Positions 27,021 to 34,944 of a stretch of 64,000 bases of DNA are shown one piece after another. How positions within the stretch are numbered: the first letter of the stretch is position 1; the number at the start of each line of letters is the position of its first letter. This DNA comes from Micromonospora sp. RHAY321 (GTDB lineage: Bacteria > Actinomycetota > Actinomycetes > Mycobacteriales > Micromonosporaceae), in NCBI RefSeq assembly GCF_023896955.1, contig NZ_JAMHIW010000002.1:372001-436000 (forward strand), given 5' to 3'. Under the pieces are notes generated by a model. The model did not search any database, was not told where the DNA came from, and saw only the letters and a list, made by a program, of their open reading frames with translations. The position numbers and the translations under genes were made by a program.

Positions 27021-27068
27021 AAACGTGGCCGTTCGGTTCGGCCGGAAGCAAAGGTGAGGTGCGCGACG

Positions 27069-28049
27069 GTGATCCGCGAGGCGTACGCCTGCTGGGTGCG
27101 CGAGCCCGGCTCGGCGGAGATCCGGCCGGTGACGCTGCCCGCCCCGGGTCCCGACGAGGTGCTGGTCCGGGCGCGATACTCCGGGGTCAGCCGGGGCACC
27201 GAGACGCTGGTCTTCGCCGGCCGGGTGCCCCCCGACCAGTACGCCGCGATGCGCGCGCCGTTCCAGGAGGGCGACTTCCCGGGCCCGGTGAAGTACGGCT
27301 ACCTGAGCGTCGGCGTGGTCGAGCAGGGTCCACCGGCCCTGCTGGGGCGCACGGTCTTCTGCCTGCACCCCCACCAGAACGCGTACGTCGTGCCGGCCAC
27401 CGCCGTGGTGCCGGTGCCCGACGGGGTGCCGCCCGCGCGGGCGGTGCTCGCCGGCACCGTGGAGACCGCGGTGAACGCGCTGTGGGACGCCGCGCCGCTG
27501 GTCGGTGACCGGGTCAGCGTGGTCGGCGCGGGCATGGTGGGCTGCTGCGTCGCCGCGCTGCTCGCCCGGTTCCCCGGCGTGGACGTCGAGTTGATCGACA
27601 CCGACGCCCGCCGGGCCGGCGTGGCCGGCGCGCTCGGCGTGGCGTTCGCCCGCCCGGCCGACGCCTCCGGTGACCGGGACCTGGTCGTGCACGCCAGCGC
27701 CACCGCCGCCGGGCTGCAGCGCTCGCTGGACCTGCTCGCGCCGGAGGGCACGGTGGTCGAGCTGAGCTGGTACGGCGACCGCCCGGTGCAGGTGTCGCTG
27801 GGCGGGGCGTTCCACTCCGGCCGGCTGACCGTACGCAGCAGTCAGGTCGGTATGGTCGCGCCCGCCCGGCGGGGCCGGCGCAGTTACACCGAGCGGCTGG
27901 CGCTCGCCCTGGACCTGCTCGACGACCCTGCGTTCGACGCGCTGATCACCGGTGCGTCCCGCTTCGCGGAGCTGCCCGACGTGCTCGCTCGACTCAGCAC
28001 GGGCGACCTGCCCGCGCTCTGCCACCTCATCACCTACGACGGGGAGTGA
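27069..28049 (+). CDS. MDR-superfamily dehydrogenase without visible zinc ligands (BchC-like)
   Basis: 326 residues. The fold is medium-chain dehydrogenase/reductase with nucleotide motif [14 protein letters not shown] and an acidic residue (ELIDTD) at the end of the second strand, suggesting NAD. At the zinc positions the usual Cys is Ser ([11 protein letters not shown]) and the GHE motif is replaced by KYGYLSVG; the four-Cys structural lobe is absent. This matches the BchC-type MDR branch rather than true zinc alcohol dehydrogenases. GAGGTG lies 7 nt before the GTG. First gene of a seven-gene coupled run. Confidence 0.8.
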   Translation: MIREAYACWVREPGSAEIRPVTLPAPGPDEVLVRARYSGVSRGTETLVFAGRVPPDQYAAMRAPFQEGDFPGPVKYGYLSVGVVEQGPPALLGRTVFCLHPHQNAYVVPATAVVPVPDGVPPARAVLAGTVETAVNALWDAAPLVGDRVSVVGAGMVGCCVAALLARFPGVDVELIDTDARRAGVAGALGVAFARPADASGDRDLVVHASATAAGLQRSLDLLAPEGTVVELSWYGDRPVQVSLGGAFHSGRLTVRSSQVGMVAPARRGRRSYTERLALALDLLDDPAFDALITGASRFAELPDVLARLSTGDLPALCHLITYDGE

Positions 28050-28051
28050 CC

Positions 28052-28450
28052 GTGTTCAGCGTGACCGTTCGGGATCACATGATGATCGCCCACAGTTTCC
28101 GGGGCGAGGTGTTCGGCCCGGCCCAGCGTCTGCACGGGGCGACCTTCGTGGTGGACGCGACGTTCCGCCGGCCCGACCTGGACGCCGACGGCATCGTGGT
28201 CGACATCGGTCTGGCCACCGAGCAGCTGCGCGCCGTGCTCGGCGAGCTGACCTACCGCAACCTGGACGACGAGGCCGCGTTCGCCGGGGTGAACACCACG
28301 ACCGAGGTGCTGGCCCGTACGGTCGCCGACCGGCTGGCCGAGCGGGTGCACGCCGGCCAGCTCGGCGCCGGGGCGCGCGAGCTGGCCGGCATCACCGTCA
28401 CCCTGCACGAGTCGCACGTCGCCTGGGCCAGCTACGAGCGGTCGTTGTGA
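28052..28450 (+). CDS. PTPS/QueD-fold protein lacking canonical catalytic residues
   Basis: 132 residues with the 6-pyruvoyl-tetrahydropterin synthase/QueD pattern. Zinc-type His residues remain at AHSF (14) and LHG (28), and the pterin-anchoring Glu remains in LHESH (120). Against E. coli QueD, the catalytic Cys (CxxxHGH) is Ala24, the second His of HGH is Ala30, and the Asp-His of LDHHYLN is replaced in LTYRNLDD. It probably binds a pterin or pyrimidine but cannot use the standard mechanism. GTG at 28052 has GGGGAG 5 nt upstream; a GTG at 28046 overlapping the previous stop is an alternative. Confidence 0.8.
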   Translation: MFSVTVRDHMMIAHSFRGEVFGPAQRLHGATFVVDATFRRPDLDADGIVVDIGLATEQLRAVLGELTYRNLDDEAAFAGVNTTTEVLARTVADRLAERVHAGQLGAGARELAGITVTLHESHVAWASYERSL

Positions 28451-29529
28451 TCGGTGCGGGTCGGGCGACGCCGGTCGGCCGGCCGGGAGCGCAGGGCCGC
28501 ACCGTCCACGTCGTCCTGCCCGGCGACATCGACGACCCGGCGACGCCCAGCGGCGGCAACGTCTACGACCGGCGGATCTGCCGAGGGCTGGGTGAGCAGG
28601 GCTGGTCGGTGCGTGAGCATCCGGTGCCCGGCGCCTGGCCGCGCCCCGACCCGGCGGACCGGTCGGCGCTTGCCCGGCTGCTCGCGGCCACGCCGGACGA
28701 CGCGGTGGTGCTGCTCGACGGCCTGATCGCCTCGACCGTGCCGGACCTGCTCGCCCCGCACGCCCGCCGGTTGCGCCTGGTCGTCCTGGTGCACATGCCG
28801 CTGGACGACGACGCCGAGGCCGCCGCGCTGGCGACCGCCCAGGTTGTGGTCACCACCAGCGAGTGGACCCGCCGCCGGTTGCTGGCCCGCCACCCGCTGC
28901 CAGCCGACCGGGTCCGGGCGGCACCGCCGGGGGTGACCGCCGCCCCGGCGGTACCCGGCTCCGCCGCCGGCAACCGGCTGCTCTGCGTGGCGGCGGTGAC
29001 CCGGCACAAGGGGCACGACGTGCTGGTCGACGCGCTGTCCACCCTGGCCGGGCTGCCGTGGACGCTGGTCTGCGCCGGCACACTGGCCCGGGAGCCGGAG
29101 TTGGTGCACCGGCTGCGCGAGCGGCTGGCGGGGGCGCAGGTCGCCGACCGGGTCCGGCTGGCCGGCCCGTTGACCGGGGCGGCGCTGGACGCCGAATACG
29201 CCGCCGCCGACCTGCTGGTGCTCCCGTCGCGGGGCGAGACGTACGGGATGGTCGTCACCGAGGCGCTGGCCCGGGGCCTGCCGGTGCTCGGCACGGAGGT
29301 CGGTGGTCTGCCGGAGGCGCTCGGCCATGCCCCCGGCGGTGACCGGCCCGGGTTACTGGTCCCGCCGGACGACCCGACGGCGCTGGCCGGAGCGCTGGCC
29401 CGCTGGCTCGACGACGACACGCTGCGCACTCGCCTGCGGCGCGCCGCCCTCGCCCGGCGGGAGACCCTGACCGACTGGCCGGTGACGACCGCGCTGCTGG
29501 CCGCCGCGCTGGAGGAGGTGACGGGATGA
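28447..29529 (+). CDS. GT4-family glycosyltransferase
   Basis: 360 residues, GT-B fold. The donor-binding C-terminal half has [20 protein letters not shown] and the family motif [19 protein letters not shown] with the conserved Glu-x7-Glu. It would transfer a sugar from a nucleotide donor to a cluster product or lipid. The GTG overlaps the PTPS-like stop by 4 bp (GTGA). No membrane helix, so it acts in the cytoplasm. Confidence 0.87.
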   Translation: MIGAGRATPVGRPGAQGRTVHVVLPGDIDDPATPSGGNVYDRRICRGLGEQGWSVREHPVPGAWPRPDPADRSALARLLAATPDDAVVLLDGLIASTVPDLLAPHARRLRLVVLVHMPLDDDAEAAALATAQVVVTTSEWTRRRLLARHPLPADRVRAAPPGVTAAPAVPGSAAGNRLLCVAAVTRHKGHDVLVDALSTLAGLPWTLVCAGTLAREPELVHRLRERLAGAQVADRVRLAGPLTGAALDAEYAAADLLVLPSRGETYGMVVTEALARGLPVLGTEVGGLPEALGHAPGGDRPGLLVPPDDPTALAGALARWLDDDTLRTRLRRAALARRETLTDWPVTTALLAAALEEVTG

Positions 29530-30350
29530 CCGTCGAGGAGACCCTGCCGTTCGCCGACTGGCTACGGCTGCGCGAAGCCGCCGACGCGGCGGCCCGCGCC
29601 GAGGACCTGGTCGACGTACTCCGGCCCCGGTTGACCGGCGACGGCCCGACGCTGATCCACGACCTGGGCAGCGGCACCGGCTCGATGAGCCGCTGGCTGG
29701 CGGCCCGCCTGCCCGGCCCGCAGCACTGGGTGCTGCACGACCGGGACGCCGACCTGCTGTCCCGGGCCGCCGACGCCATGGCCGGCGTCACCGCCGCGGA
29801 CGGAGCGCCGGTCACGGTGAGCACCCGGCACGGTGACCTCACCCGGCTGACCGCCGAGGACCTGGCTGACGGCGCGCTGATCACCGCGTCGGCGCTGCTG
29901 GACATGCTGACCGCCGAGGAGGTCGAGAGGGTGGTGGACGCCTGCGCCGCCGCCGGCCGCCCCACCCTGTTCGCGATCTCGGTGACCGGGCAGGTCCGGC
30001 TCACCCCGGCGGACCCGCTGGACCCGGTGATCGAGGCCGCGTTCAACGACCACCAGCGCCGTACCGTCGACGGCCGGCGGCTGCTCGGCCCCGACGCCGC
30101 CGACGCGACCGCCGCCGCGTTCGCCCGCCGGGGCGTCGCGGTACGCCAGCGGCCCAGCCCGTGGCGGCTCGGCCCCGAGCAGGCCGACCTGGCCGCCGAG
30201 TGGTTCCGGGGCTGGCTGGGGGCGGCCTGCGCACAGCGCCCGGAACTGGCCGACCGGGTCGGGCCGTACGCCCGGCGCAGGCTGGCCGACGCGGCCGCCG
30301 GCCGGCTCGGTGTGCTGGTCGAGCACCGGGACCTCCTCGCCCACGGATGA
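29526..30350 (+). CDS. Class I SAM-dependent methyltransferase
   Basis: 274 residues. SAM motif I is LIHDLGSGTGSMSRWLAAR; motif II region is WVLHDRDADLLSRA; later LITASALLDMLTAEEVE. Substrate unknown; context suggests a cluster intermediate. ATGA overlap with the glycosyltransferase stop. Start fixed by this overlap. Confidence 0.83.
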   Translation: MTVEETLPFADWLRLREAADAAARAEDLVDVLRPRLTGDGPTLIHDLGSGTGSMSRWLAARLPGPQHWVLHDRDADLLSRAADAMAGVTAADGAPVTVSTRHGDLTRLTAEDLADGALITASALLDMLTAEEVERVVDACAAAGRPTLFAISVTGQVRLTPADPLDPVIEAAFNDHQRRTVDGRRLLGPDAADATAAAFARRGVAVRQRPSPWRLGPEQADLAAEWFRGWLGAACAQRPELADRVGPYARRRLADAAAGRLGVLVEHRDLLAHG

Positions 30351-30414
30351 ACCGCTCGCGCCCCGGATACGTGAACTGGGGCAAGTGGACGATCTTCAGG
30401 GAGGACCGGCGCCG

Positions 30415-31347
30415 ATGTTCTGGGCCTGGGCACGAGTGGTCGGCGGGGTGGGGCTGCTCGCCGTCCTGCTGTGGCAGGTGGGCACCGGTCCGTTCCTGGC
30501 CGGGGTGCGGCTGATCGACGCGCCGGCGCTGGCCGCGGCCCTGCTCATCGGTGTGCTCACCACGGTCTGCGCGGCCTGGCGGTGGAGCCTGGTCGCCGGT
30601 GGCCTGGGTGTACGGCTGCCGCTGGCGACCGCGGTGGCGCACTGCTACCGCGCGGTGTTCCTCAACGCCACCCTGCCCGGCGGTGTGCTCGGTGACGTGC
30701 ACCGGGCGGTACGCCACGGCCGGGACGCCGGCGACGTGAGCCGGGGCATCCGCGCGGTGGTCTGGGAACGTGCCGCCGGTCAGGTGGTCCTGGTGGCCGT
30801 GGCGCTCGTGGTGCTGGCCGCCTTCCCCTCGCCGGTGCGCCCCTATCTGCCGGCCGCCGCCGCGTTGCTGGTCGCCGCCGGGTTGGCGGCCGTGCTGCTG
30901 GCCCGGGTCCTGCCCCGGACCGGCCGGTCGCGGTGGGCGCGAGGGCTGCGCACGGCCGTGGCGGACGTCCGGGCCGGGCTGCTGTCCCGCCGGACCTGGT
31001 TCGGCGTGCTGCTCGCCTCCACCGTGATGGTCGCCGGTCACCTGGCCACCTTCCTGGTGGCGGCGCGTACCGCCGGCTCGGACGCCCCGCTGTCCCGGCT
31101 GCTGCCGTTGACGCTGCTCGCCCTGCTGGCCATGGGCTTGCCGCTGAACATCGCCGGCTTCGGCCCGCGCGAGGGGGTGGCCGCGTGGGTGTTCGGCGCG
31201 GCCGGGCTCACCGCCGCCCAGGGAATTGCCACCGCCACCGTCTACGGTGGACTTGTGCTGGTGGCAAGCCTGCCCGGTGCCGCTGTGCTGCTCGCCCGGC
31301 GTGCTCGGGTTCCGGCGGGCGGGCGGGAAACCGGCGACGGCTGTTGA
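30415..31347 (+). CDS. Lysylphosphatidylglycerol synthase transmembrane-domain (AglD/UPF0104-type) protein
   Basis: 310 residues, about eight membrane helices. Typical landmarks are AWRWSLVAGGLG, the short FLNATLPGGVLGDVHRAV segment and the late NIAGFGPREGVAAWVF. Such proteins are MprF-flippase-like membrane proteins found with lipid-linked glycan genes, where a translocation role is proposed. The ATG at 30415 follows GGGAGG. Position within the cluster supports export or membrane delivery of a glycosylated product. Confidence 0.82.
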   Translation: MFWAWARVVGGVGLLAVLLWQVGTGPFLAGVRLIDAPALAAALLIGVLTTVCAAWRWSLVAGGLGVRLPLATAVAHCYRAVFLNATLPGGVLGDVHRAVRHGRDAGDVSRGIRAVVWERAAGQVVLVAVALVVLAAFPSPVRPYLPAAAALLVAAGLAAVLLARVLPRTGRSRWARGLRTAVADVRAGLLSRRTWFGVLLASTVMVAGHLATFLVAARTAGSDAPLSRLLPLTLLALLAMGLPLNIAGFGPREGVAAWVFGAAGLTAAQGIATATVYGGLVLVASLPGAAVLLARRARVPAGGRETGDGC

Positions 31348-31403
31348 GCCGGTTGTGGAAGGACGCGCCGCCGCGCGACGGTGGCGCCGGACAAAGGAGT
31401 CCC

Positions 31404-32147
31404 ATGCGCGAAGCACTGCCGGTTGCCACGGTCCGTACGCAGGTCACGGTGCCGTTGGCGTTTCCCGACGGCTACGCCACGACCGCCCGGGTGTTCTCGT
31501 TCAAGGGCCTCGTGGACGGCCGGGAACACCTCGCCCTCGGTCTCGGCGACTGGGCCGGCGCGCTGGACCGGCTCGCCGCCGGGGGTGAGCCGCCGCTGGT
31601 CCGCCCGCACAGCGAATGCCTGACCGGGGACGTGTTCGGCAGTCAGCGCTGCGACTGCGGGCCGCAGTTGCGCGAGGCCGCGCAGCGGATCGCCGAGGCC
31701 GGTGGGTTCCTGCTCTACCTGCGGCAGGAGGGCCGGGGCATCGGCCTGTACGCCAAGCTGGACGCGTACGCCCTGCAGGACGCCGGCCTTGACACCTACC
31801 AGGCCAACCTCGCGCTCGGTCGGGGCGAGGACGAGCGGGACTACAGCGTCGCGGCGCAGATGCTGGCCACCCTGGGCGTGCCGCGGATCCGGCTGCTCAG
31901 CAACAACCCGGACAAGGCCGAGCAGTTGACGCGGCTGGGCGTCACCGTCGTCGAGCGGGTGTCCACCGGCATCTTCCTGTCTCCGGCCAACGCCGACTAC
32001 CTCGCGGCGAAGGCGGCCAAGGCGGCGGAGACCGAGTTGGCCGAGGCCAGGGCAGCGGCGGAGGCCGGGGCGGCACGGTCCGAGGTGGCCGACGGTGCCG
32101 CTCCCGCGCCGGCGGGCCGTACCCCCGACCGGCCCTTCTCGCGGTGA
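31404..32147 (+). CDS. ribA: GTP cyclohydrolase II
   Basis: 247 residues. Zinc Cys residues are C72, C83 and C85 (SECLTGDVFGSQRCDCG), with RQEGRGIGLYAKLDAYALQD and the late LLSNNPDKAEQL. The enzyme opens GTP to 2,5-diamino-6-ribosylamino-pyrimidinone phosphate. The residue equivalent to E. coli Tyr105 is kept (Tyr122 in DAYALQD), so the standard product rather than a formamidopyrimidine is expected. A disordered Ala/Glu-rich tail of about 40 residues is extra. AAAGGAG precedes the ATG. The rest of the riboflavin pathway is absent here, so a specialised role is inferred. Confidence 0.88.
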   Translation: MREALPVATVRTQVTVPLAFPDGYATTARVFSFKGLVDGREHLALGLGDWAGALDRLAAGGEPPLVRPHSECLTGDVFGSQRCDCGPQLREAAQRIAEAGGFLLYLRQEGRGIGLYAKLDAYALQDAGLDTYQANLALGRGEDERDYSVAAQMLATLGVPRIRLLSNNPDKAEQLTRLGVTVVERVSTGIFLSPANADYLAAKAAKAAETELAEARAAAEAGAARSEVADGAAPAPAGRTPDRPFSR

Positions 32148-32851
32148 CCTGCCGGCCGGCGCCGACGCGGCCGTACGTGCTGCTGAGCTGCGCCACCTCG
32201 ATCGACGGCTACATCGACGACGCCTCGGACCAGCGGCTGCTGCTGTCCAACGACGACGACCTGGACCGGGTCGACGCGGTCCGGGCCAGCTGCGACGCGA
32301 TCCTGGTCGGCGCCGGCACGGTCCGCCGCGACGACCCCCGGCTGCTGGTGCGCTCAGCCCGCCGTCGGGCCGAGCGGGTGGCGTGCGGCCGGCCCTCCAC
32401 GCCCACCAAGGTCACCCTGACCGCCCGGGGTGACCTCGACCCGACCGCCCGGTTCTTCACCGCCGGCGACCCGCCCCGGCTCGTCTACTGCGCCACCGGC
32501 GCGTTGGAGAAGACGCAGGAGCGGCTGGGTCGGGTCTCCACCGTGGTGGACGCGGGTGAGCCGGTCGACCCCGGGTGGGTCCTGGCCGACCTGGCCGGCC
32601 GGGGTGTGCGGCGGCTGATGGTGGAGGGTGGCGGGACGGTGCACGCCCAGTTCCTCACCGCCGGCCTCGCCGACGAGCTGCACCTGGTGGTCGCCCCGTT
32701 CTTCGTCGGGGACGGCCGCGCGCCCCGGTTCGTCGGCGAGGGCCGGTTCCCCTGGCACCCCGGCCGCCGTGCCCGCCTGGCCGAGACGCGCCAGATCGGC
32801 GACGTGGTCCTCCTCCGCTACGCCCTCTCCGACCGCTTCCCGGGAGCCTGA
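32144..32851 (+). CDS. RibD C-terminal/dihydrofolate-reductase-like reductase
   Basis: 235 residues. Features of the RibD reductase domain: VLLSCATSIDGYI, AILVGAGTVRRDDPRLLVR, LMVEGGGTVHAQFL and LHLVVAPFFVGDG. The family reduces the ribosylamino side chain of the GTP-cyclohydrolase II product to ribitylamino using NADPH. No deaminase domain is present. GTGA overlap couples it to ribA, a strong hint that the two act in sequence. Its 3' end overlaps the convergent gene by 34 bp. Confidence 0.85.
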   Translation: MTCRPAPTRPYVLLSCATSIDGYIDDASDQRLLLSNDDDLDRVDAVRASCDAILVGAGTVRRDDPRLLVRSARRRAERVACGRPSTPTKVTLTARGDLDPTARFFTAGDPPRLVYCATGALEKTQERLGRVSTVVDAGEPVDPGWVLADLAGRGVRRLMVEGGGTVHAQFLTAGLADELHLVVAPFFVGDGRAPRFVGEGRFPWHPGRRARLAETRQIGDVVLLRYALSDRFPGA

Positions 32852-33342
32852 CCGCCGTTTCCCCGCACACGACGGGTGGTCAGGCGGCGCCAGGCTGCGC
32901 GGAGGGCGTAGGTCAGGGCGCTGGACAGGAAGAAGGCGGCGGTGAGCAGCAGCCAGCGGGACAGGTAGGGGTGCTGGTTCTGGCCGGTGGCGGCGAGGTG
33001 GGTGGTCTCGCCCAACCGCAGGATGCCTGGGGCGAAGACCAGGAACAGCAGGGCGCTGGCGAGCGCCGGCGCCCGGAGATGGTTGAGCAGTGCGACCCGG
33101 CGGTCCGGCCCGGGGCGGATCACGGCCCGCAGCACCCGGTCGGCGGTCGCGTACGCCGGGAAGAGCACCAGGTCGTGGGCGATGACCGCGCCGAGGAACC
33201 AGAGCAGCATGCGGCCGGTCGTCGCCTCGCCGGCCAGCCGCAGCGCCACCCAGCCGGCGAGCACGATGGCGGCCGTCACCACGATGACGTGTCGGGGGCC
33301 GGCGCCGTAGCCGGCGCGCAGCCGGGCGGTCAGCTCAGTCAT
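32818..33342 (-). CDS. Small membrane protein, unknown function
   Basis: 174 residues with four hydrophobic segments (about 19-36, 45-65, 92-108, 130-148) and a basic tail. No recognised domain. Its start overlaps the stop of the molybdopterin oxidoreductase gene by 8 bp, so it is cotranscribed and may assist that membrane enzyme. Convergent overlap with the RibD-type gene. Confidence 0.65.
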   Translation of the reverse strand: MTELTARLRAGYGAGPRHVIVVTAAIVLAGWVALRLAGEATTGRMLLWFLGAVIAHDLVLFPAYATADRVLRAVIRPGPDRRVALLNHLRAPALASALLFLVFAPGILRLGETTHLAATGQNQHPYLSRWLLLTAAFFLSSALTYALRAAWRRLTTRRVRGNGGQAPGKRSERA

Positions 33343-34708
33343 CGCCGCGCACCCGGAAGTCGATCTCGGCGACCCACTTGGTGCAGTGCACCCCGGGCAG
33401 GGCCGGGACGATCACCCGGGCCGGGAAGCCGTGGTCGGGGGAGAGGTCGACGCCGTTGACCCGCAGCGCGAGCAGGGAATCCGGGTCGAGGACCTGGTTG
33501 GGCGCGAGCACCGCCTCCCGGAACAGCCCGGCCTTCTCCAGTGACGACACCCGCGCGGAGGCCGGGTCGGCGACCCCGGCCAGGGCGGCGAGGTCACGCA
33601 GCCGTACGCCGGTCCAGGTCTGCCGGGTCGACCAGCCCTCCACGCAGGCGATCGGCAGCGCGGCGGTGTGCTGCGCCATGGCCAGCAGCCCGGGCCGGTC
33701 CAGGGTCACCGTGCGGTCCGCGCCGCGCAGGGTCAGTCGCCAGCCGCTGCCGGTCTCCTCGGGGCGTACGCCGGCGGCGGCGACGGTTCGGTTGACCGGG
33801 AAGCCGTTCGGGCCGGGGCCGTTGTCGCGCCCGCGCGGCAGCAACAGCGCGGTGTGACGTAGCGGGCCGTCCAGGGTCTGCCCGACGGTCAGCGCCGCCA
33901 GCAGCAGCGTCGCGCCGCCGACCAGGCCGACGGCGCCGCGCCGGCTGACCGTGGCCGGGCCGGGTCGTGCCGCCACCAGGTCGTCCGGGTCGGGCGGCTC
34001 GGGGTGGGTCGCGGCGACCGGGGTACGCAGCTCGGCGCCGAACGGGCGGGACCGTAGCGCGGTCACCAGCCGGGGCAGCTTGAGCACCACGTGCGCCACG
34101 AACGCCCCGATGAAGACCCACCCGCCGAAGTAGTGGGCGGTGTAGAAGTCGAAACCGAACAGGTACGCGTACTGGATGTTGAGCAGCCCGGTGGCGATCT
34201 GGAACAGGATCCCCCCGACCAGCAGCAGCAGGGTGAGCCGTTCCAGCACCTGGGCCAGCGAGCGGGCCGGCGGCCAGTTGAACAGCTTCGGGATCACCGA
34301 CCAGAGCTTGCCCAGCACCACGGGGATGAGCACGATCCCGAGCGTGACGTGCAGTCCCTGGGTGACCCGGAACAGCCAGGACGGCCGGGTCGGCCAGTCG
34401 AACGTGGGCAGCCGCAGCCAGCCCACGTCGTGCGGGAACGCCTGCCCGAAGCGAGGGCCGTAGGCGGCGTAGTCGAGCAGCCCGGTGATGATCACCAGCG
34501 GCAGTCCGACCAGCAGCACCGACCCGTAGACGGCGGTGAGCCAGGGGCCGCGCAGCGGGCTGCGCCAGCTCCGGTCGAGGGTGTCCACGCCTGGTGGCCG
34601 GTGCCGGTCCAGCGCCCGCCAGAAGCGGCGCGGTGCGCCGTGGTCGTCCGCGTTCGCCGGTGGCGCGCCGGTCGGGTCGGTGCTCGGACCGGGTCTGCTG
34701 CGAGACAC
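33335..34708 (-). CDS. Fused cytochrome b-type membrane domain and sulfite-oxidase-like molybdopterin oxidoreductase
   Basis: 457 residues. Residues about 50-215 contain four membrane helices with His residues suited to b-heme ligation (TQGLHVTLG, FYTAHYFGG, AFVAHVVLKL). A further anchor (about 248-268) has an SRRGAVGLVGG sequence. The C-terminal 170 residues are an oxidoreductase molybdopterin-binding domain with the Mo-ligand Cys in PIACVEGWS and a late GVHCTKWVAEIDF. In YedY/YedZ these parts are separate proteins. Likely a periplasm-facing reductase fed from quinol; substrate unknown. GTG start with GGAAGGAG upstream. Confidence 0.85.
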   Translation of the reverse strand: MSRSRPGPSTDPTGAPPANADDHGAPRRFWRALDRHRPPGVDTLDRSWRSPLRGPWLTAVYGSVLLVGLPLVIITGLLDYAAYGPRFGQAFPHDVGWLRLPTFDWPTRPSWLFRVTQGLHVTLGIVLIPVVLGKLWSVIPKLFNWPPARSLAQVLERLTLLLLVGGILFQIATGLLNIQYAYLFGFDFYTAHYFGGWVFIGAFVAHVVLKLPRLVTALRSRPFGAELRTPVAATHPEPPDPDDLVAARPGPATVSRRGAVGLVGGATLLLAALTVGQTLDGPLRHTALLLPRGRDNGPGPNGFPVNRTVAAAGVRPEETGSGWRLTLRGADRTVTLDRPGLLAMAQHTAALPIACVEGWSTRQTWTGVRLRDLAALAGVADPASARVSSLEKAGLFREAVLAPNQVLDPDSLLALRVNGVDLSPDHGFPARVIVPALPGVHCTKWVAEIDFRVRGDD

Positions 34709-34796
34709 CGTTGCTCCTTCCTCGCCGCCGGGTGCCGCACCGGCCGTCGGCCGGGCGGGCGGCGTGCCGCCGTCGGTCGGCGGATGCGCTGCGGGC

Positions 34797-34802
34797 AGGC
34801 TA
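34797..34802 (-). promoter_or_regulatory. Candidate -10 for the molybdopterin oxidoreductase operon
   Basis: TAGCCT on the minus strand; the direct repeat 34837-34853 lies 35 bp upstream of it, the same distance seen at the response-regulator promoter. Confidence 0.4.
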
Positions 34803-34836
34803 GAACGCGCAGGTCGGGCCCGGACGCGTTTGCCGC

Positions 34837-34853
34837 ATTACCGAACGCTTACC
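34837..34853 (-). promoter_or_regulatory. Direct repeat GGTAAG-N5-GGTAAT (response-regulator-type box)
   Basis: On the minus strand it reads GGTAAG, 5 bp, GGTAAT, an 11-bp period typical of OmpR/PhoB-class response-regulator sites. It is almost identical to the box at 37610-37626. Placed to act on the oxidoreductase operon starting at 34708. Confidence 0.55.
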
Positions 34854-34876
34854 GGCCCACCTGTGCCCGTCGACCT

Positions 34877-34893
34877 GTTGCGAACTCCTTACG
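34877..34893. promoter_or_regulatory. Direct repeat GTTGCG-N5-CTTACG upstream of the epimerase
   Basis: Second 11-bp-period repeat in the same intergenic region. The segment TTGCG-N6-TTACG is exactly repeated at 41548-41563 before the response regulator. It ends 37 bp before the epimerase -10, but in the opposite orientation to the other boxes. Confidence 0.45.
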
Positions 34894-34930
34894 GGTCGCC
34901 GGAACCGGCCCGCCGGGCACCCGTCCGCCC

Positions 34931-34936
34931 TACCGT
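34931..34936 (+). promoter_or_regulatory. -10 of leaderless epimerase promoter
   Basis: TACCGT lies 8 nt before the ATG at 34945, with no Shine-Dalgarno sequence between, indicating a leaderless message. Confidence 0.45.
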
Positions 34937-34944
34937 GACCGGGT

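Noticed and set aside
26976..28025. N-terminal extension of the CDP-alcohol phosphatidyltransferase frame over the MDR gene
   Set aside because: The frame stays open only because of base composition; a GTG with a good ribosome-binding site lies at 26975 and homology begins there.
31404..32851. Treating ribA plus the RibD-type gene as the housekeeping riboflavin operon
   Set aside because: ribB, ribH, ribE and the RibD deaminase domain are missing and the neighbours are glycosyl- and methyltransferases.
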